Shown piece after piece: positions 47,197 to 60,714 of a DNA stretch of 64,000 nt; the first letter of the stretch is position 1, and the number at the start of each line of letters is the position of its first letter. Origin of the DNA: Thuidium tamariscinum (Eukaryota > Streptophyta > Bryopsida > Hypnales > Thuidiaceae); assembly GCA_947034885.2 (NCBI GenBank), contig OX344751.2, forward strand, positions 6,138,001-6,202,000, written 5' to 3'. The notes beneath the pieces were generated by a model. That model was not told the origin of the DNA, did not search any database, and saw only the letters and a list, made by a program, of their open reading frames with translations. The position numbers and the translations under genes are program-made.

Positions 47197-49800
47197 ATTA
47201 ATATATCCAACTATTTGAGGAGTTTTGACTTTTGAAAAATTGCATCAAGGTTGTTTTTTGAAATGATTTCTAATGTTGTAGATTGGCCATTACTTGTTTG
47301 AATTTTTTGAATTTTTGAATTAAAAAAATAATTAAAATTTTATTTTTGTGAAAATTTCAAAATGTTTTATATAGTATAAAGATGATTTAAGAAAACATTT
47401 GATTGAAAAAATATTTTAAAAATATTTAATAATTAATCAAAATAATTTGATTAATTTGTATTATTTGTTGTGATAGTCGCTTGATTACATCAAATTGCTG
47501 ATGTAACAGAGTTTTCAATCATTAGTTGAAATTTGAGGGTATTGGAAGACTATGGGTTCCCGGATTGCGGGAACGCAATTTGTACCATGGAAACAGGAAT
47601 CCTATATAGTTGAAACACTATTACGTAATTATTATTGTTTTGAATTTTTTTTGAATTTTTTTTCATATTTCAAGACCCTATTTTTTGGGGATTAATGCCG
47701 GCCTGACAACAACCAATGACTTCAAGAACCGTTTTGGGAATAGACCCAAAATGCCGTCTAGTGCCCTCAAATTTCATCTAATGGTTCCCATAGCATTCCT
47801 AGCATTTAGGAATTCAGTCTTTTAAAGTCTCAAATCTTACTTAATGAGGTGATTAATCATTGTTTCAAGAGCTTAGTGTAGAAGCTTAAGAAGCCATATT
47901 TTAAATACATCCAGGTTTGTTGAACTAGTACTTTTTGCCTATTTTCACCTACAATAATTTGACAACTTTATGTTTCATAGTTTTGAGCAATATTTGAAAT
48001 TACTTCATGTGAATATGGAAAAAATGGAAAAACTAGAAAAGTAAAGTTTTTTGAATTGATTCTTGCCAAGCAAACAATTCTTTTGTCGCAAAGTTGATTT
48101 TTACTTCAACTAAATTTTGTAAGGATAGATGTATACTATGATTGTGAATACCTTATTTCATTGAGAGGGAGAGAATAACCTAGGTCGATGGGTCAAAATT
48201 AGAAATTTGGCTATCCTCTAATCTCAACCTTCTATCATTGTAGGGGCTATTTTTACCTTTGACATATAAGAACTCCATTCTTTAGCTTATTGACATCTAT
48301 ATACAGAATGATGAACAAGGACCTTTATATAAGGTTTTGTCCAAGTACCTTCTTATTCATCTATTGTGTTTCTTGAATCTTTAAATGATATTCTTTCTTC
48401 ATGACCAATTTTTATAAAATTATCAAAGACCTACACAAATGACCTCATTGTTTAAAGGAATTTAAGAATTTTTGAAAAGAAAGAACATACATTAGATGAA
48501 ATTTGACAACAAGAAGAGACTATTTTGGAGTTGTTATATGACTATTTTCATATGTTGTCTAGGATTTGCAAACTTGCCCTAATAATGTGATTTTCAAAAT
48601 TTTCAAAAGTATTAATAAAATATTTATTTGAAAAAGTATTTAAATTTTTAATTAAATAATTAATTAAATTAATATCTAACATGGTATTACATTACTACAT
48701 GGTAGTAACGTGGTACTACATTAGACTACTAATGTGACACTATTTCCTTAGTTCCCACAATTTGGGAACTTGTAGGGTTTTTTTGTTGTCAAATTTCATC
48801 TAATGTAAGAATCAATAATAAATTGTGTGCAATGTGAGATTAAAAGTTAGAGTTTGTGAAAAACACAAGACAAAACTCTTAGGAGTACTAGAATTGAAGG
48901 CTAATAAATTTTTGTGCTTTTGTACTATTCTTAGTTAAATCTTTCTTTAACACCACTGTTGCAATTTAGAATGACCTTCACAATTAACTCTATTGGTTAT
49001 GTACAAAAGAACTTCTAGTAATCCTCACCTTCTAAACTAATAAAACTTTCTATAATAATGTGTTAGATTGATCACATCCTAGTCCACATATAAAGAACAT
49101 GATAGCAAATAATCCTCCCTAATTCTAATAAGTTCTCTACAATAATGTTTAAATTGATTTGGACCCCTTGACATATTAGAAGTTTTATTGTATAGAGTAT
49201 ACATCCTAATGGAAGCATCAATGATGAAATTCGTCATCTAAATCCACAAGCCTTAATGGTTGACCTATTTCTAAAAGATTTTTTATTCTTATGAATCATT
49301 TATATTCCAAATAACCTTCTTCTTATGACCAATTTGATGACATTGACATCAACAAATTATCCTTTCAAAGAAATAAATAACCATTTCTAAAAGATATTTT
49401 TTTTCCACTTATCATTTAGATTTCAAGTAACCTTCTTCTTAAAACTAATTTGATGAGATATTGTTTGTGTATGTTAGTTTCGTAAATAACTAGGCGAATA
49501 TTGGATTGTGTCTAAGATCTTAAAAAATAAATTCTATTACTATTTCAAAAAATCTGAAAAAATTTCAAGAGAAAATCTTAGAAAATTTCAAGGGAAAATT
49601 TGAAAAAATTTAAACTATTTCTGAAAATAAGAAAAAACCAGAAAAATCAAAACAGGTTGCCAAATTGTCGAAATGTGAAAATTGAATTATTTCAACTGCA
49701 AGTTGCCGAATCAGACCTAAATAGGCGTCAACAAATTATTCTTGCAAAGAAATAAGTAAGAATGTTTAAAATCCAAGGAGGATCAGGGGTTATTATAGGG
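47197..49800. other. AT-rich repeat DNA without genes
   Basis: This contains a further partial CATAAGAGG-family copy at about 47530-47790 and an inverted fragment near 48690-48790. A ~117-bp tandem duplication lies at 49266-49470. No gene found. Confidence 0.6.
49266..49470. repeat. tandem duplication, ~117-bp unit
   Basis: Two adjacent units begin ATTTCTAAAAGAT and contain AACCTTCTTCTTA and AATTTGATGA. A fragment of a third (CAACAAATTATTC, then GCAAAGAAATAA) lies at about 49730. Confidence 0.8.
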
Positions 49801-50653
49801 TTAAATTCTGGCCCTCCCCCAAAGGAAGGGAGTTAGGGCTAGACTAAGAGGTCAGTCGTAGCCGTGCAGCGGATGAACATAAATACCCTCGGGAACCACA
49901 TCCATCCCCTGCCGGCACGCCGTACCCCAACCGGATGGATAGAAGTCCAGACCCCGTTCACACGAAACGCCGCCGCCGCGCCCACATGTCAGCCGGTCAA
50001 TGACGCAGTCCCCCGCCAGCCCCCGCAAACGTCGGGCGCACCGCTTAGTCAGCGACCCAGCCGCCTGAGCGTTCGCCGGGCGACAGACCCCTCTCTCTAT
50101 CCCACCCGGTGAAACGGCGGGCCGAGCACCCGCCTCAAGGAAGCGTCGGCAGCCGCTGCACCAACAAGCCCCTCCCTCCCTGACTCCCTTTCCCTCTCCC
50201 GCACTCAGGCGGCGAAGCCGCAACAGCCGCAAGCTCAGCCGCAAGTTCAGAAAACGGAAACTCTTTTGCTTCCATACCACGGCTATGGCGATCCCAAGCT
50301 CTGGCCTACTGTTAACTTTACTAGCTTAGCTTCCTCTCTTCGGGATCCAGTTATGCTCGAACAGAAGCCCGGGATCCAGTTATTATCCTTGCAACAGGAG
50401 CTCGAGATTACAACAATTCATGGCGTGTTTCACTTTTAAGGTCGCCAGCGAATTCTCGTCTTTTCGCACTCTTGGATTTGGTGCGACTAGCTTCTTTGTG
50501 TTCGTGCAGGTTCGAGATTATTTCCGCAGTTGGAGTTAATTTGAGCTTTCGTTGCGAGTACGAACGAGGTTTGGTCTTGTCTTGAATTCGAAGTTTTCCA
50601 ACCCTAAGTTGTTGCGGGATTTCGGCGAGGCATGTGGTTCCGAGCTTGATTCG
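49801..50653 (+). promoter_or_regulatory. CpG-rich promoter and first non-coding exon of the SEUSS-like gene
   Basis: GC content and CpG rise sharply at 49850-50260, directly upstream of the gene, after a long AT-rich tract. No coding exon is convincing here: the 142-aa antisense ORF follows from GC richness. The first, untranslated exon probably starts at about 50300-50500 and ends at 50653. The transcription start is not pinned down. Confidence 0.5.
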
Positions 50654-51829
50654 GTACGTACTGTTTGTGTTTATATTTTATTGCTTTATTTTTATTTTTG
50701 TTTTTACTGTGCGAGACAGTGAGAGGCGGTCTTAGGCTTCGCTTGGAACCTTCCGTCGATTCGTGTCGATCATGATTAACGGTGAGGTACCGGCACTCGC
50801 TTTAAGTTGATCATTGAGCTTCGCGTCTGGCGGCTAGATTTAGTTTTAACGACCTGTGGATGAGGAGTGCCAGTTTCTGAGGGATCTGCAATGAAGCGCT
50901 GGGGGGACGACGGACCGAGAATCCGGTGACTTGTGTGCGTCGGGATCACGTGAGCGCCATTTGAGGTTTAGTTTGGTGGGGATTGAGAATGGCTGGGAGG
51001 TTCTTTCGGTGCGTCGGCTCTGTTGCTTAGGTTCGCTTGTTAGTTTGTTGAAGGAGTACGTTATGTGAGGGACAGTAGAATGGTTTACCTCCTGGAGCTG
51101 GGTCAGGGTTAGTGAGGTTGTAATGCGAAGGAGAAGGTTCAATTTAGTACAGTCGGCGTGGTTTTGATACTGCGTTAGGCAAGGTTACAAACTGGTCTTA
51201 ATCGCGAGGTTTCGGTTTGGGCTATTGTTATGCATTTTTGGAGGAAAGCCTATCTTGGATCGTTTTAAGCCGGAGTCGTTCACTTTTGTCATCTCGGTGT
51301 GGTTCTCAGAAGCTTTAATGTTTAGTTTAGTCAGTTGCACAAGATAGGCGGAGTAAAATTGGTTGAAACGAGGCAGGAAAATCTGCGCCCGTGTAATACT
51401 AGGTCGTCGAGTGACATGTATTAGGGAGGGAGAACGAAGACTTCGGAGGCGAAAATTTGATGACCGGGAGGGCAGACTTTAGAGGACTAGGCGTGGTGGT
51501 CAATATTACTTGGCTTTTTGTTTTGACGAAATGGTTGTATCAGAGAAGTTGCCTGAGTGAACTGGTTTGGCATTTAGGTTGTTCCTAATTTGGACCTGCC
51601 AGTGTCCCGTTATTTTTTGAGAGCGGGCTGTCAATGTCGAGCCTTAATTGTGTATTGTACATGATGACTAAAATTTTAGTGCCCAGAAGTTATTTGGTAA
51701 TACGAACTTAGGGACAGTTCGCAGTACTTTTAGGCACAACGAATTGAATTTCCTTTGGTCCACGGTTGTGGCGGGTGTCTTTTATTTGTCTTACACTAAC
51801 CTTTTGCTTGTCTTATGTTGGTGATGCAG
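50654..51829 (+). other. 5'-UTR intron of the SEUSS-like gene
   Basis: Donor TCG|GTACGT and acceptor GGTGATGCAG|ATTTTAG bracket 1176 bp upstream of the coding start. The predicted UTR continues from 51830 to 52378 and has several short upstream ATGs. Inferred from consensus only. Confidence 0.6.
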
Positions 51830-52378
51830 ATTTTAGCAGCAGTCAGGTGGACGCCTCACCGTCGTAGCGACTCTGGTTTGTGTAGGCTGTGGAGCGGAGT
51901 TGCTCTGGAAAAATGTGGATGCTTCATTACGATCCGTAAGCACAATACGCCGGTTGGAAAAGAGGGTTTCATAGAAGGTGCTAGTTTAGAGTAGAGATGA
52001 AGTTATGGACACTGGGTGGGATCGACAGGAGGATGGTTGTGGGGGAGGATCAGCGTTGGAATGCATTTTTCCGGCTCCGTTTGATCGTCTAGGAAGAATC
52101 TCGAGGCTGAAATTCGGTGGTGGAACGCACTGTTTCAACCGGGTAGGGTTGTTGAGAGCTCGAGGTAGCGTATTGTTAGTGTTCTGAGTTGTTGTAGTTT
52201 CCACTTTGATTTGATTTCTGAGCATGACTTCGAATCACCTGATCAAAGCCCAGACTTGCGGAAGGTATCTGCGTCTTTGTGATGGGAAAAGAAGAGCAGA
52301 GTATCTCAGACAGGATCAATTTTATAGCCTCCATGAAGTAGGTGTCGTGTCGTGAACAGTGGACCTTGATAGGGAAGA

Positions 52379-55300
52379 ATGGCAAGGTACAATGGTCCGG
52401 CAGCTATGGATATGCGTCAGCATTTGGGTGCCTCTCGTTCTCCACATCCTTTGCAACAGTATGGCTCCCAGGTGACCAACAACGGCGATAACATACTCTC
52501 TCCTCTCTCCCACCCTAGCCCGTCAGCCTCTATTGATCTGAGCACTATAAACCCTTCCTTCTCTTCAAACATCACGTCTGAGTTTTCATCCTCTTTTTTT
52601 GATTCAAATTCTCACAACTCCTTTGGCCGCAATGTGGGTTCAGCCACACTCATTCCCCCGTCTCAATCACAGTCTATGCCTCCCAAATCAATGATCAATG
52701 GTGGGTTGATTCCAGCAGATGAGTGGTCGGGCACAACGATCGCAGGGCCTGGTACTCCCAATACTCAGCAGGCACAAGTTCTTCAGAGTCCTCAAGGTCA
52801 AGGTCCTTCTGGCCAGGTAGTACACCAGTCCAAACAGCAGTTTGTTTATGACGGTAGGGTAGTTGCTCCTGGTTCACAAGTTATGCAGGCAATGGGTAAT
52901 CAATATCAAGCGGGTTTGAGTACGAGTCAACATTCGGGGGGCTCTCAAGGGGTGAGCCGAGATCCGTTGCAGTCTTATTCAAATGAGGGCACGACCCTTA
53001 GGTCGCCTCAAGTGCCAATGCGTGGTCCTCAGGCTGACCTGCAGCCAGTGGATATTACTGCTGTGAAATCTGAGTATCCCGATTCGAAGCGCGTGAAGAC
53101 CGAGTACACGGGCATGGAGCGAGTGAAATCAGAATACGCACAGGAGTCATTGACTCAAGCAGCACTACTGAGATCCTCTCATGATTCCACTTATCAAGAA
53201 GGAAGTTTTCATGGACCGACATCCTCTAACCAATTATCAGGTTTCGACGCGGCTCCAACAAGCAGCCAGCACTCTGGGCTTTCTGGAGATAACAAAGTTA
53301 ATCGTAGCGTTGCTCACCAAATGGTGGGAATAACCCAGTCTGGAGGTTATCAGGCTGGAGAAATAAGCAGTCCACATCCAGCTTACAGTAACGGTAAAAC
53401 CTCTCATACTTGGCTACGAAGTGATGACTGAGTTTTGTTTGAATGTCTCAGCAGACTGGTTCTGACGGTCTCTTTGTGTGTAACTTGTGATCAGGGCAAG
53501 CTAATGTACCGCAATCCAGCCAAGAGCGTGGGCAACAAGGGCAGAGTCGCGCGCAGTCTAATTTTCAAGGGACTCAGCAGATCACACAGCAGAGTAATTT
53601 GCAAGGCCAGCAGTCTCTTCAGTCCCTTCGGAGCCTTGGTTTGATGCAAGGAGGAAATTTCCAAGGTGGCCCTCAGTCTCTAGGTGGTGTCTCACAACAA
53701 TCTAATTTCGCAGGCCAGGGCAATGCGAATCATTTGGCTCATTTTCAGCGTTCACCCTCTCAACAATCCCCTTTGCAAATAGCATCAGGGAATCAGTTGT
53801 CACTTTACCAGGCTCAGGTCTGTATTTCCTGGATGCAGAAAGCAAAGTCTTACTGAAAAACAGTTCTCTAAGTCGAATGGCAGGAGTCATCGTTTGCTTC
53901 GGTCTGTAGAAGTGGTCAATTGTTGAACTACTGCTTTGTGAACATTCTAGAATATTTACGTGAGGGTGCACTTCATTCTGGTTCCCCTATTTCTGTTTTC
54001 TGTTTCTGAATCTTTTTAGTGTCATTTATAAGAGCAGATGCGCTGTTTCTTTTTCTTATTGTCTGTACCAAAGCTAGTTGTGGCTTTTACTTCAGATTTG
54101 TTATTCTTTGGTGTTTACTGTTTCTGTTATTTCAAAGTTTCTGAGCTTGGATATGCTCAACAAATTCAGCAGGCTCAGGCCCAACTTCAAGCTCAAGCCC
54201 AAACCCAAGCACAGGCCCAAGCACTGGCCCAGGCCCAGGCCCAGGCCCAAGCCCAAGCCCAGGCTCAAGCTCAAGCAATGTCACAGGCGCATGCACAGGC
54301 GCAAGCAGCCAACCAGCAAGCGGCTCTGCAACAGGCGGCAGCTAATCAAGCAGCTATCCTGCAAGCGCGCCAGGTGCAACAGGGAGTTGGTCCGCAACAG
54401 CAACTCTTGTTTCACTCAGGGCAGCAACAGCAGTTTCAGTCGGGCCAAGCTCAAGGATTCCAGGTTAGCATTATTTGGTCTTGACCGTGGTGTTCTGTTG
54501 GCATTAGGGGAGATTTTTATTTAGTGTGTTCAAGAGTCAGTACGGCGTTTGTCAGCTTCTGTTCCTTTACTATCGGTGTGGTATGTTTATTCGCTAATGT
54601 GCAGAAGATATCTCAGTATGTTGTTTTGTTGTAACCATGATACATTTGTACTATTTACGTTTTCTCACCTTAGATTTGCCTCCCTCATGCATTCAGGTCT
54701 TTGTTTGTTCTCAAGTAACAGTAATGATTATCGTATAGATTATAATTTCTCTTACCATTGTTGCAGGGGGCAAATGGCTTGCCATTGACCGGAGCTGCAC
54801 AACAAATGCTCGCCCGTATGCAGCCTAGAATGCAAAATCAGCTTTTTCAAGGGCATAAACTCGTCAATCGCCACCTTATTCAAGGTTCAGGATTGAAAAT
54901 CGGAAATCTGGATAGTGGATACAGAAGTCGGATGCTACCGGCTGTTGTTTCAGAATGTAATCATACAATCATGCTGTACATTCAAGAGCAAAGAAAACGT
55001 CCTCCTGTAAGTGTTCAAGTTTCTTTAGTAAAGAGAGCTGGTTTAACTGAATGTTGGCTTCTCTGTTGATTTCTCGCTCCTTAGTTTGTTGGCTTAATGT
55101 TTAGATATTCAGACTGTTCAAAAAATTCCTTACACGTTTATTTGTCTCATTATTCTGCACTAGCTTCTCCCTTCTGACGCTTTGTGACCTTCCTTGCAGG
55201 ATAATAATATCGCCTTTTGGCAAAGACTTGTTCACACGTTTTTTGAACCTGGAGCTTTAAAGCGCTGGTGCTTAAGCAGTTACAACACTTCCCCTATTGG

Positions 55301-58300
55301 TCGGCATGCTCAAGGCCTCTTTCCCATGGTACTGATCAGCACCCAGATCTATGTACCGAAGAACTCTTACCTAATATGTAGATTTGATGTGCTTAGTACT
55401 CGTTATAATAGTTTCGTTGTCACGTGACTTGTATATGCGTAGTTCGGTCAAGCGAGCACAACATAAGCTTGGGAGTTTCATCATTCTATTTATCATAGTT
55501 CTGCCTCTGGTTTGCATGGTTGTGTTGTCTCACCATACCTGTACATACTGCAGGAGTTTTGGTTCTGTAATCTGTGCGGTGTGCAACCAGGACGAGGTTT
55601 TGGTGAGTATTATCTAAATCCTTTCAGGTTTTACATCTGCGTTGCGAGCAATGTATATAAGTAGTCCGCTGTGTTGTTAGTTGAAATGCTGCTGGTAGGA
55701 ATGAAGTGATTATCTTCAAAGTATTGACATTTTTGCTTTTTATCTGAACAGAATCCTGCACAGATGTTCTGCCCCGGCTGTTTAAAATTAAATATGATAG
55801 TGGGTTGCTGGACGAGCTCCTGTTTCTAGATCTGGCTGAAGAGTATGTTCATCTCTTCCTCTCTATCTGTTTATGTTAGTCACTTTCAGCATGAAATTCA
55901 TCTTTGCTCCCTTAGACTGCAAGATACTTACCTATCAAGGTGTGCTCTTAGCTTTATGTATTAAGCTCGTTGTTGTCAATATTTTTCATGTATGGTATTG
56001 ATTGCATGGTATTATTGGCAAATTGTCGTGGTGAGGAATTAGCTCCTTCAAGTTCGACTAGTTTCCGTAGGGTCAGATCTCAATTTCCAGTATCTCCTCA
56101 TGACTCATTTATGAATTTGTCTTATTGGTTAGGTATGTTCTACCCTCTGGGAAAATGGTACTGGAGTATTCAAGGGCAGTTCACGAATCAATATTTGCTG
56201 AATTGAGGGTACGTATTACTGAGTGTCTGACAGATCTTCCTTGAATTATGATTCGAATGTATTGAATCTGTTCTCTCTGTTGCATTGTTTGAAGGTATTC
56301 GTAGCTTTTGCAGAAAAGGCTTTCAAGCAATTGGAATTTATGCTTCCTTCACTTACCATTCGTTAGCATAAGAGAAGCTTGCTCATGAGTACGATTCTCG
56401 AGTTTTGAATTTTCTCGTAAGTTGAGGTATAGGTTCAAGGAATTGAAGTTTTTATCTGAGTGGAATAATGTTACTGATTCAATCCTCGTGGTGTTTTGGC
56501 AGGTGGTCAGATATGGAACTCTCCGAGTGACATTTAGTCCATCATATAAGGTATGTTAAGCTACTTATTGGCTTTCAATGTGGAACCGGACTTTGATGTA
56601 CGGATCTGGAGTTTTTGAAATTAAGAAACGCTAACTTAATTCTATGAATTGATGCTTGGAAGGCGCACTGTATTGATTGGGCAATATTCGTGTAATTCAG
56701 ATTCAAGCGTGGGAGTTCTGTACAAAAAGTCACGAAGAAGTAGTGCCATGCAAGAATCTTCAAGAGCAGGTGAAACATCTAACAGTAGTCCAATTACTTT
56801 GCTCAATCTTCTCTGATGTAAGCTGTCTTGAGTTCTCGAGATCTATTAGAGGTTTCGTGGTAGGTGAGTTCAAATTTGTATGTTCTTGGTTTCTTACCCG
56901 TACAATTGTGTGTAAGCAGGCCCAGCAGCTAGAGAACTTGGTGATGGAGGCTGAACATGAGAACTTCAACAAGAGCGTAGAGAATTTGACCAAACATTGC
57001 AATTTGTATGTCGTCTCATTAATTCTGAAGGGCATTCTAACAGTTTCACGATTTCATTAGTATTGCTATTTGCACCTTCTGTCTGGAACGATTGAAATTT
57101 GAGTGGAATCCATTTTTTTAGTTTATGTACCTTGTCGGAAATTCTTACTGCTTAGTGAATCGTTCCAGCATTGTCAATTCTGGAACTGAACATGGATTCA
57201 AGAGTAAAGCAATTGATAAAATGTGAGGTTGGATGTCAGGTTTATGACTACAGCAAGACAGTTGGCTGTAAAGCTGGATGCACCTATGGTTAATGATCTT
57301 GGCTTTTCGAAACGCTATGTGAGATGCTTGCAGGTACTGTGATTTGTCATTGCGTTTGAGCCATTGAGTGTTCTCGTGATTCATGTCATCGTATTGATAG
57401 AGTGGGGGTGTTGTCTCATTCTAGTGTTACGGAAGATAGTATACTTCAAATTTTTGACCAAGCTTGCCATGCAAACCATTATCTAACATGACTTTTTTGG
57501 CTCTCGTCGTAGATTTCTGAAGTCGTGAACAGCATGAAGGACTTAATTTCATTTGAGAGGAAGACACGCCTCGGACCAATACGTATGCTCCTCCTTGGTT
57601 ACATTGCGTGTTTTTGCGGTCACTAGATGGTCTATTTGTTATGCAATTGATTTGGTCAGACTGCTATTGAAGTTGGTTTGGTCTCTTGCACTGAATGGTA
57701 CTGACCGATTGTTCTTGCCATGTAACAGATAGCATGATAGAGTTTCCAAGTGCTCGAAAATTGCAGCAACAAGGCTTGCTTACGAACCATCCCAATCAAC
57801 CGTCTCTTACGGCTTTAATAAACCATTTCACGCAAGGCACCCCTCGTCAGCCTGTACCTTACTTACAACAACAGCAAGGGCAGGTTGCAATGCCTTCTGG
57901 TGGGCAGGTTATCCTGGCAAACGGACAGCAGGGTGTGTCTCAACTTCAAGGTCACCTACTTAGTCAGCTCCAACCTGGCGCTGTGGATCAAGTCCATGGA
58001 GATCCAAATACGGCAAAAATAGCGCAGTTTTCAAACCATTTACAGTCACAGTTGCGGGGTCAAATGGACGCACGAAACTTTGGGTTAGCACAAGCAGGGC
58101 AGGCATACAATAACCAGATGCAGCCACCCGGACCCTTGCATTTATCTGGGAGTTCGCAGGCTCATTCTGGAAATTCTAATCCCACCAACGGACTGCCAAC
58201 TGGTCAGTTACAGGCTCAAATGTCGTCACCGGGCCTCAGTCAACCACAAGGCCCGGTTTCTGCACAGGCTCACTCAGGGGGTGCTGCTGGTGGCAACGCT

Positions 58301-58606
58301 CCCTCGTTTCCTGGGAATCAGGTGCACCTGCAACTCAATCATGCGCAGGCACTTTCTCAGCTTCAAGGACAATCAACTATGAGTCAAGTTCCACCATCTG
58401 CTCTGAGTGGGGGCCACGCTCCACCTATCTTCAACCAGTTGTCACAACAGCCGTTTCCTGCTCCTTCGAAGCAGCTCACACCACAACCTACAGGTCAGGT
58501 TCTCTCGCAGTCGCATTCCCTCAACCAGGGCATAGTGAACGGGGGTCAGCAGAGCCTACCTGGCACTCCTCAAAGTGAAATTAGTGACTTAAGGTCAAAT
58601 GCATAG
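52379..58606 (+). CDS. SEU: SEUSS-like LDB-domain transcriptional co-regulator, 14 coding exons, 1161 aa
   Basis: SEUSS proteins are nuclear adaptors that bridge DNA-binding factors and LEUNIG-type corepressors. Phase-consistent exons: 52379-53393, 53495-53817, 54146-54463, 54767-55006, 55200-55328, 55554-55602, 55752-55842, 56133-56208, 56503-56550, 56701-56769, 56920-57005, 57240-57333, 57513-57582, 57729-58606. All have GT-AG ends and no stop interrupts them. The Gln/Ser-rich N-terminus includes three VK(S/T)EY motifs at residues 229-253. Exon 3 encodes a Gln-Ala dipeptide tract. The LDB domain runs from about 620 to 870: DNNIAFWQRLV, KRWCLSSY, FCNLCGVQPGRGF, VLPRLFKIKYDSG, WEFCTKSHEE, VNDLGFSKRYVRCLQ, ISEVVNSMKDLI. 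The Gln/Pro-rich C-terminus is in the last exon. The LDB core matches the SEUSS family closely; the flanks are conserved only in composition. SEUSS versus SEUSS-LIKE cannot be decided. Confidence 0.95.
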
Positions 58607-60714
58607 GTTCCTTTGTCGAGTTGAACGAAGTTAGATTTTATTTCTGGTTCTGTCATAACCTTGGTTGCCCCTTCCATTGGTGCGCTGTGTATAGTAAGAG
58701 GGGTTTTTGGGCTTCTGTCATGAGGGTTATGTTCCAGTGACATCCATAGAACATGTCATTCAGGTTGGTGGGTAGGTTGAGGGAAGTCCTCGTATTGGGA
58801 CCAGCTTCCTGGGTGGATGGGAAAAGACCTCGAGCTTGGTCTTGTGTATTTTGTACTAGGAACTGTTTTCGAGACGCCACTATGAGTTAGGATTACTTGA
58901 GAAGGTGAAGGTTTAAAGCTTGAACATCTCCAATAGAATAGGGTTTAATTTGAAGTGAGAAACCAGAAAAATAAGCCTTTGATACAGGAACCCTGTCGAA
59001 GAGCTTCCGTTGGTTTGGTTGCAACTTGAAGAGTGGACTACTGTTGTTTGGTTAATGGTGGGTCTTCCTCTAGGCACTCCATGTATAATATGTGAACGAT
59101 GTTCTCGTCACCGTGTCGAGATCACACAACGATCCTATATTTTGCTGGTTCAGTAGGGTTAAGATAGGATCAGCTTATTCTGAGTGTGCCCCCAAGAGTG
59201 TGCTCTAATAAATCTATGCTTGCAAAATGTTTGCAATATCAGGACACTGAAAATAGGGCACGGATCTGAAAATTCTATCATTTGAATTTTGAGCTCTTAT
59301 AAAGTTTGCATACTTACTATGTTTAAATGTCCTCCTTGGATGCCATCCTGTCTTAAGGTGCAATTTGTTGATGTGACCCAAAAATTAGACTTCATTGATG
59401 CTTGATCACGGCTTTCATTGAAATTTGCTTGGAATAGTTCTCTCTTATATATCTGAGATTGATTGTTGTGCATGTATTGGAGATTTTGAATGGGAGTTCA
59501 TAAATAAGTTTTTGTGAAAGGGGAGAGGAGTGTACTAATGTGAGGTAGCCTACCTCTCAATGCATAAGTATTCGAGTATGATTTGAATTGTTAATTTGCC
59601 TTATTTCTTGTTGAATAAACTAGTACTGGTTTTGTAAAGTAGATTGTAAGCATGTATTTATTGGACACTAAATTAACCCCTAAATGCATAAAACCTTTTT
59701 TGACCTAATAGAATTTGTTCTTAATTAAACCAAAAAAATTCAAGTCTTTGGATCTCTTTTGGATTGAAAGATTAAAATGTTTGATGAAGAGGGTGTTAGA
59801 ATTGTATGATAGTATACAATTTTTTTACCTTTACATATTTCAAATCTAAAATTGAGAGCATGAAAAAATAATGAGGCTAGAGGATATAACATGTATTATT
59901 ATCATTCATTTACAATTTGTCTTGAAATCTATTCTATCAAGTTTTTGAAATGAATTTTCAACATGATTTTTCCTTAAAATTTTAGTATATTTGAGGCTCA
60001 ACTCCAAGAGCCTCTAATACTACAAAAGCCACAATTTAGCAATGTACACCTTTATACAAAATTTGTAGTAGAAAATCAACAGACTTTAACAGACTTTAAA
60101 GAATACTCACCAAGTTATGAACCCAAACACGTCATGATTTCTTCAAAATTCAAATGTTTCATCACCAAACAATTGTCTCACTTCCGTAAATTTTATAGCC
60201 GTGACGCCATAGAACCAAACTTCCACCAAAATCACATATCTGAGATGATACAAACCATCCACCCATCCACGATTTCTTCAAATGTTTCATCATCTCTAGC
60301 TCCTATTTCATCATCATCTGAGCATTTCAGTGTTCAAATGACCTTGAAACGACATGCATGCCTATCTATCATCAACCCCAAAATGTGATCCGCAAATAAG
60401 AAGAAGATCTGCATTCCACAGGCAGGCATTCCTGAAAGTCATTCATCGACACTCCTCAGTCGTCGTGACAGGATGAATTGCCAGTTTCAGAAAGCCTTAA
60501 CTAACCAAGCTAAGCTAAGATTGAAGCTGATGCAACCAAGTTTCAGTTCTGCTAAGTTATGATTCGCCCTGCCTTCACCTCACGTGAACGTCCACTGATT
60601 CTCATCAGTACTAATTATTATGATCCCTGTCTAACTCAAGCCTCTGCTGCAGCAGCTGCAGTGCGTGATGTAACTTCAGTGAAGCCTTAGCTTGATTTCT
60701 ACTCAGTGTTACGT
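58607..60714. other. intergenic region between SEUSS-like and EPF genes
   Basis: This holds the 3' UTR of the SEUSS-like gene at its start, then AT-rich DNA with a lone TTAACCCCTAAA end-like sequence near 59672. The two genes converge here. No additional gene found. Confidence 0.55.

Noticed and set aside
49852-50280. 142-aa Arg/Gly-rich minus-strand ORF
   Set aside because: It lies in the CpG-rich promoter of the SEUSS-like gene. Open length there follows from GC richness; no domain or signal, and antisense to the gene.
54078-54524. 148-aa Lys/Arg/Pro-rich ORF
   Set aside because: Out-of-frame reading of the SEUSS-like Gln-Ala exon.
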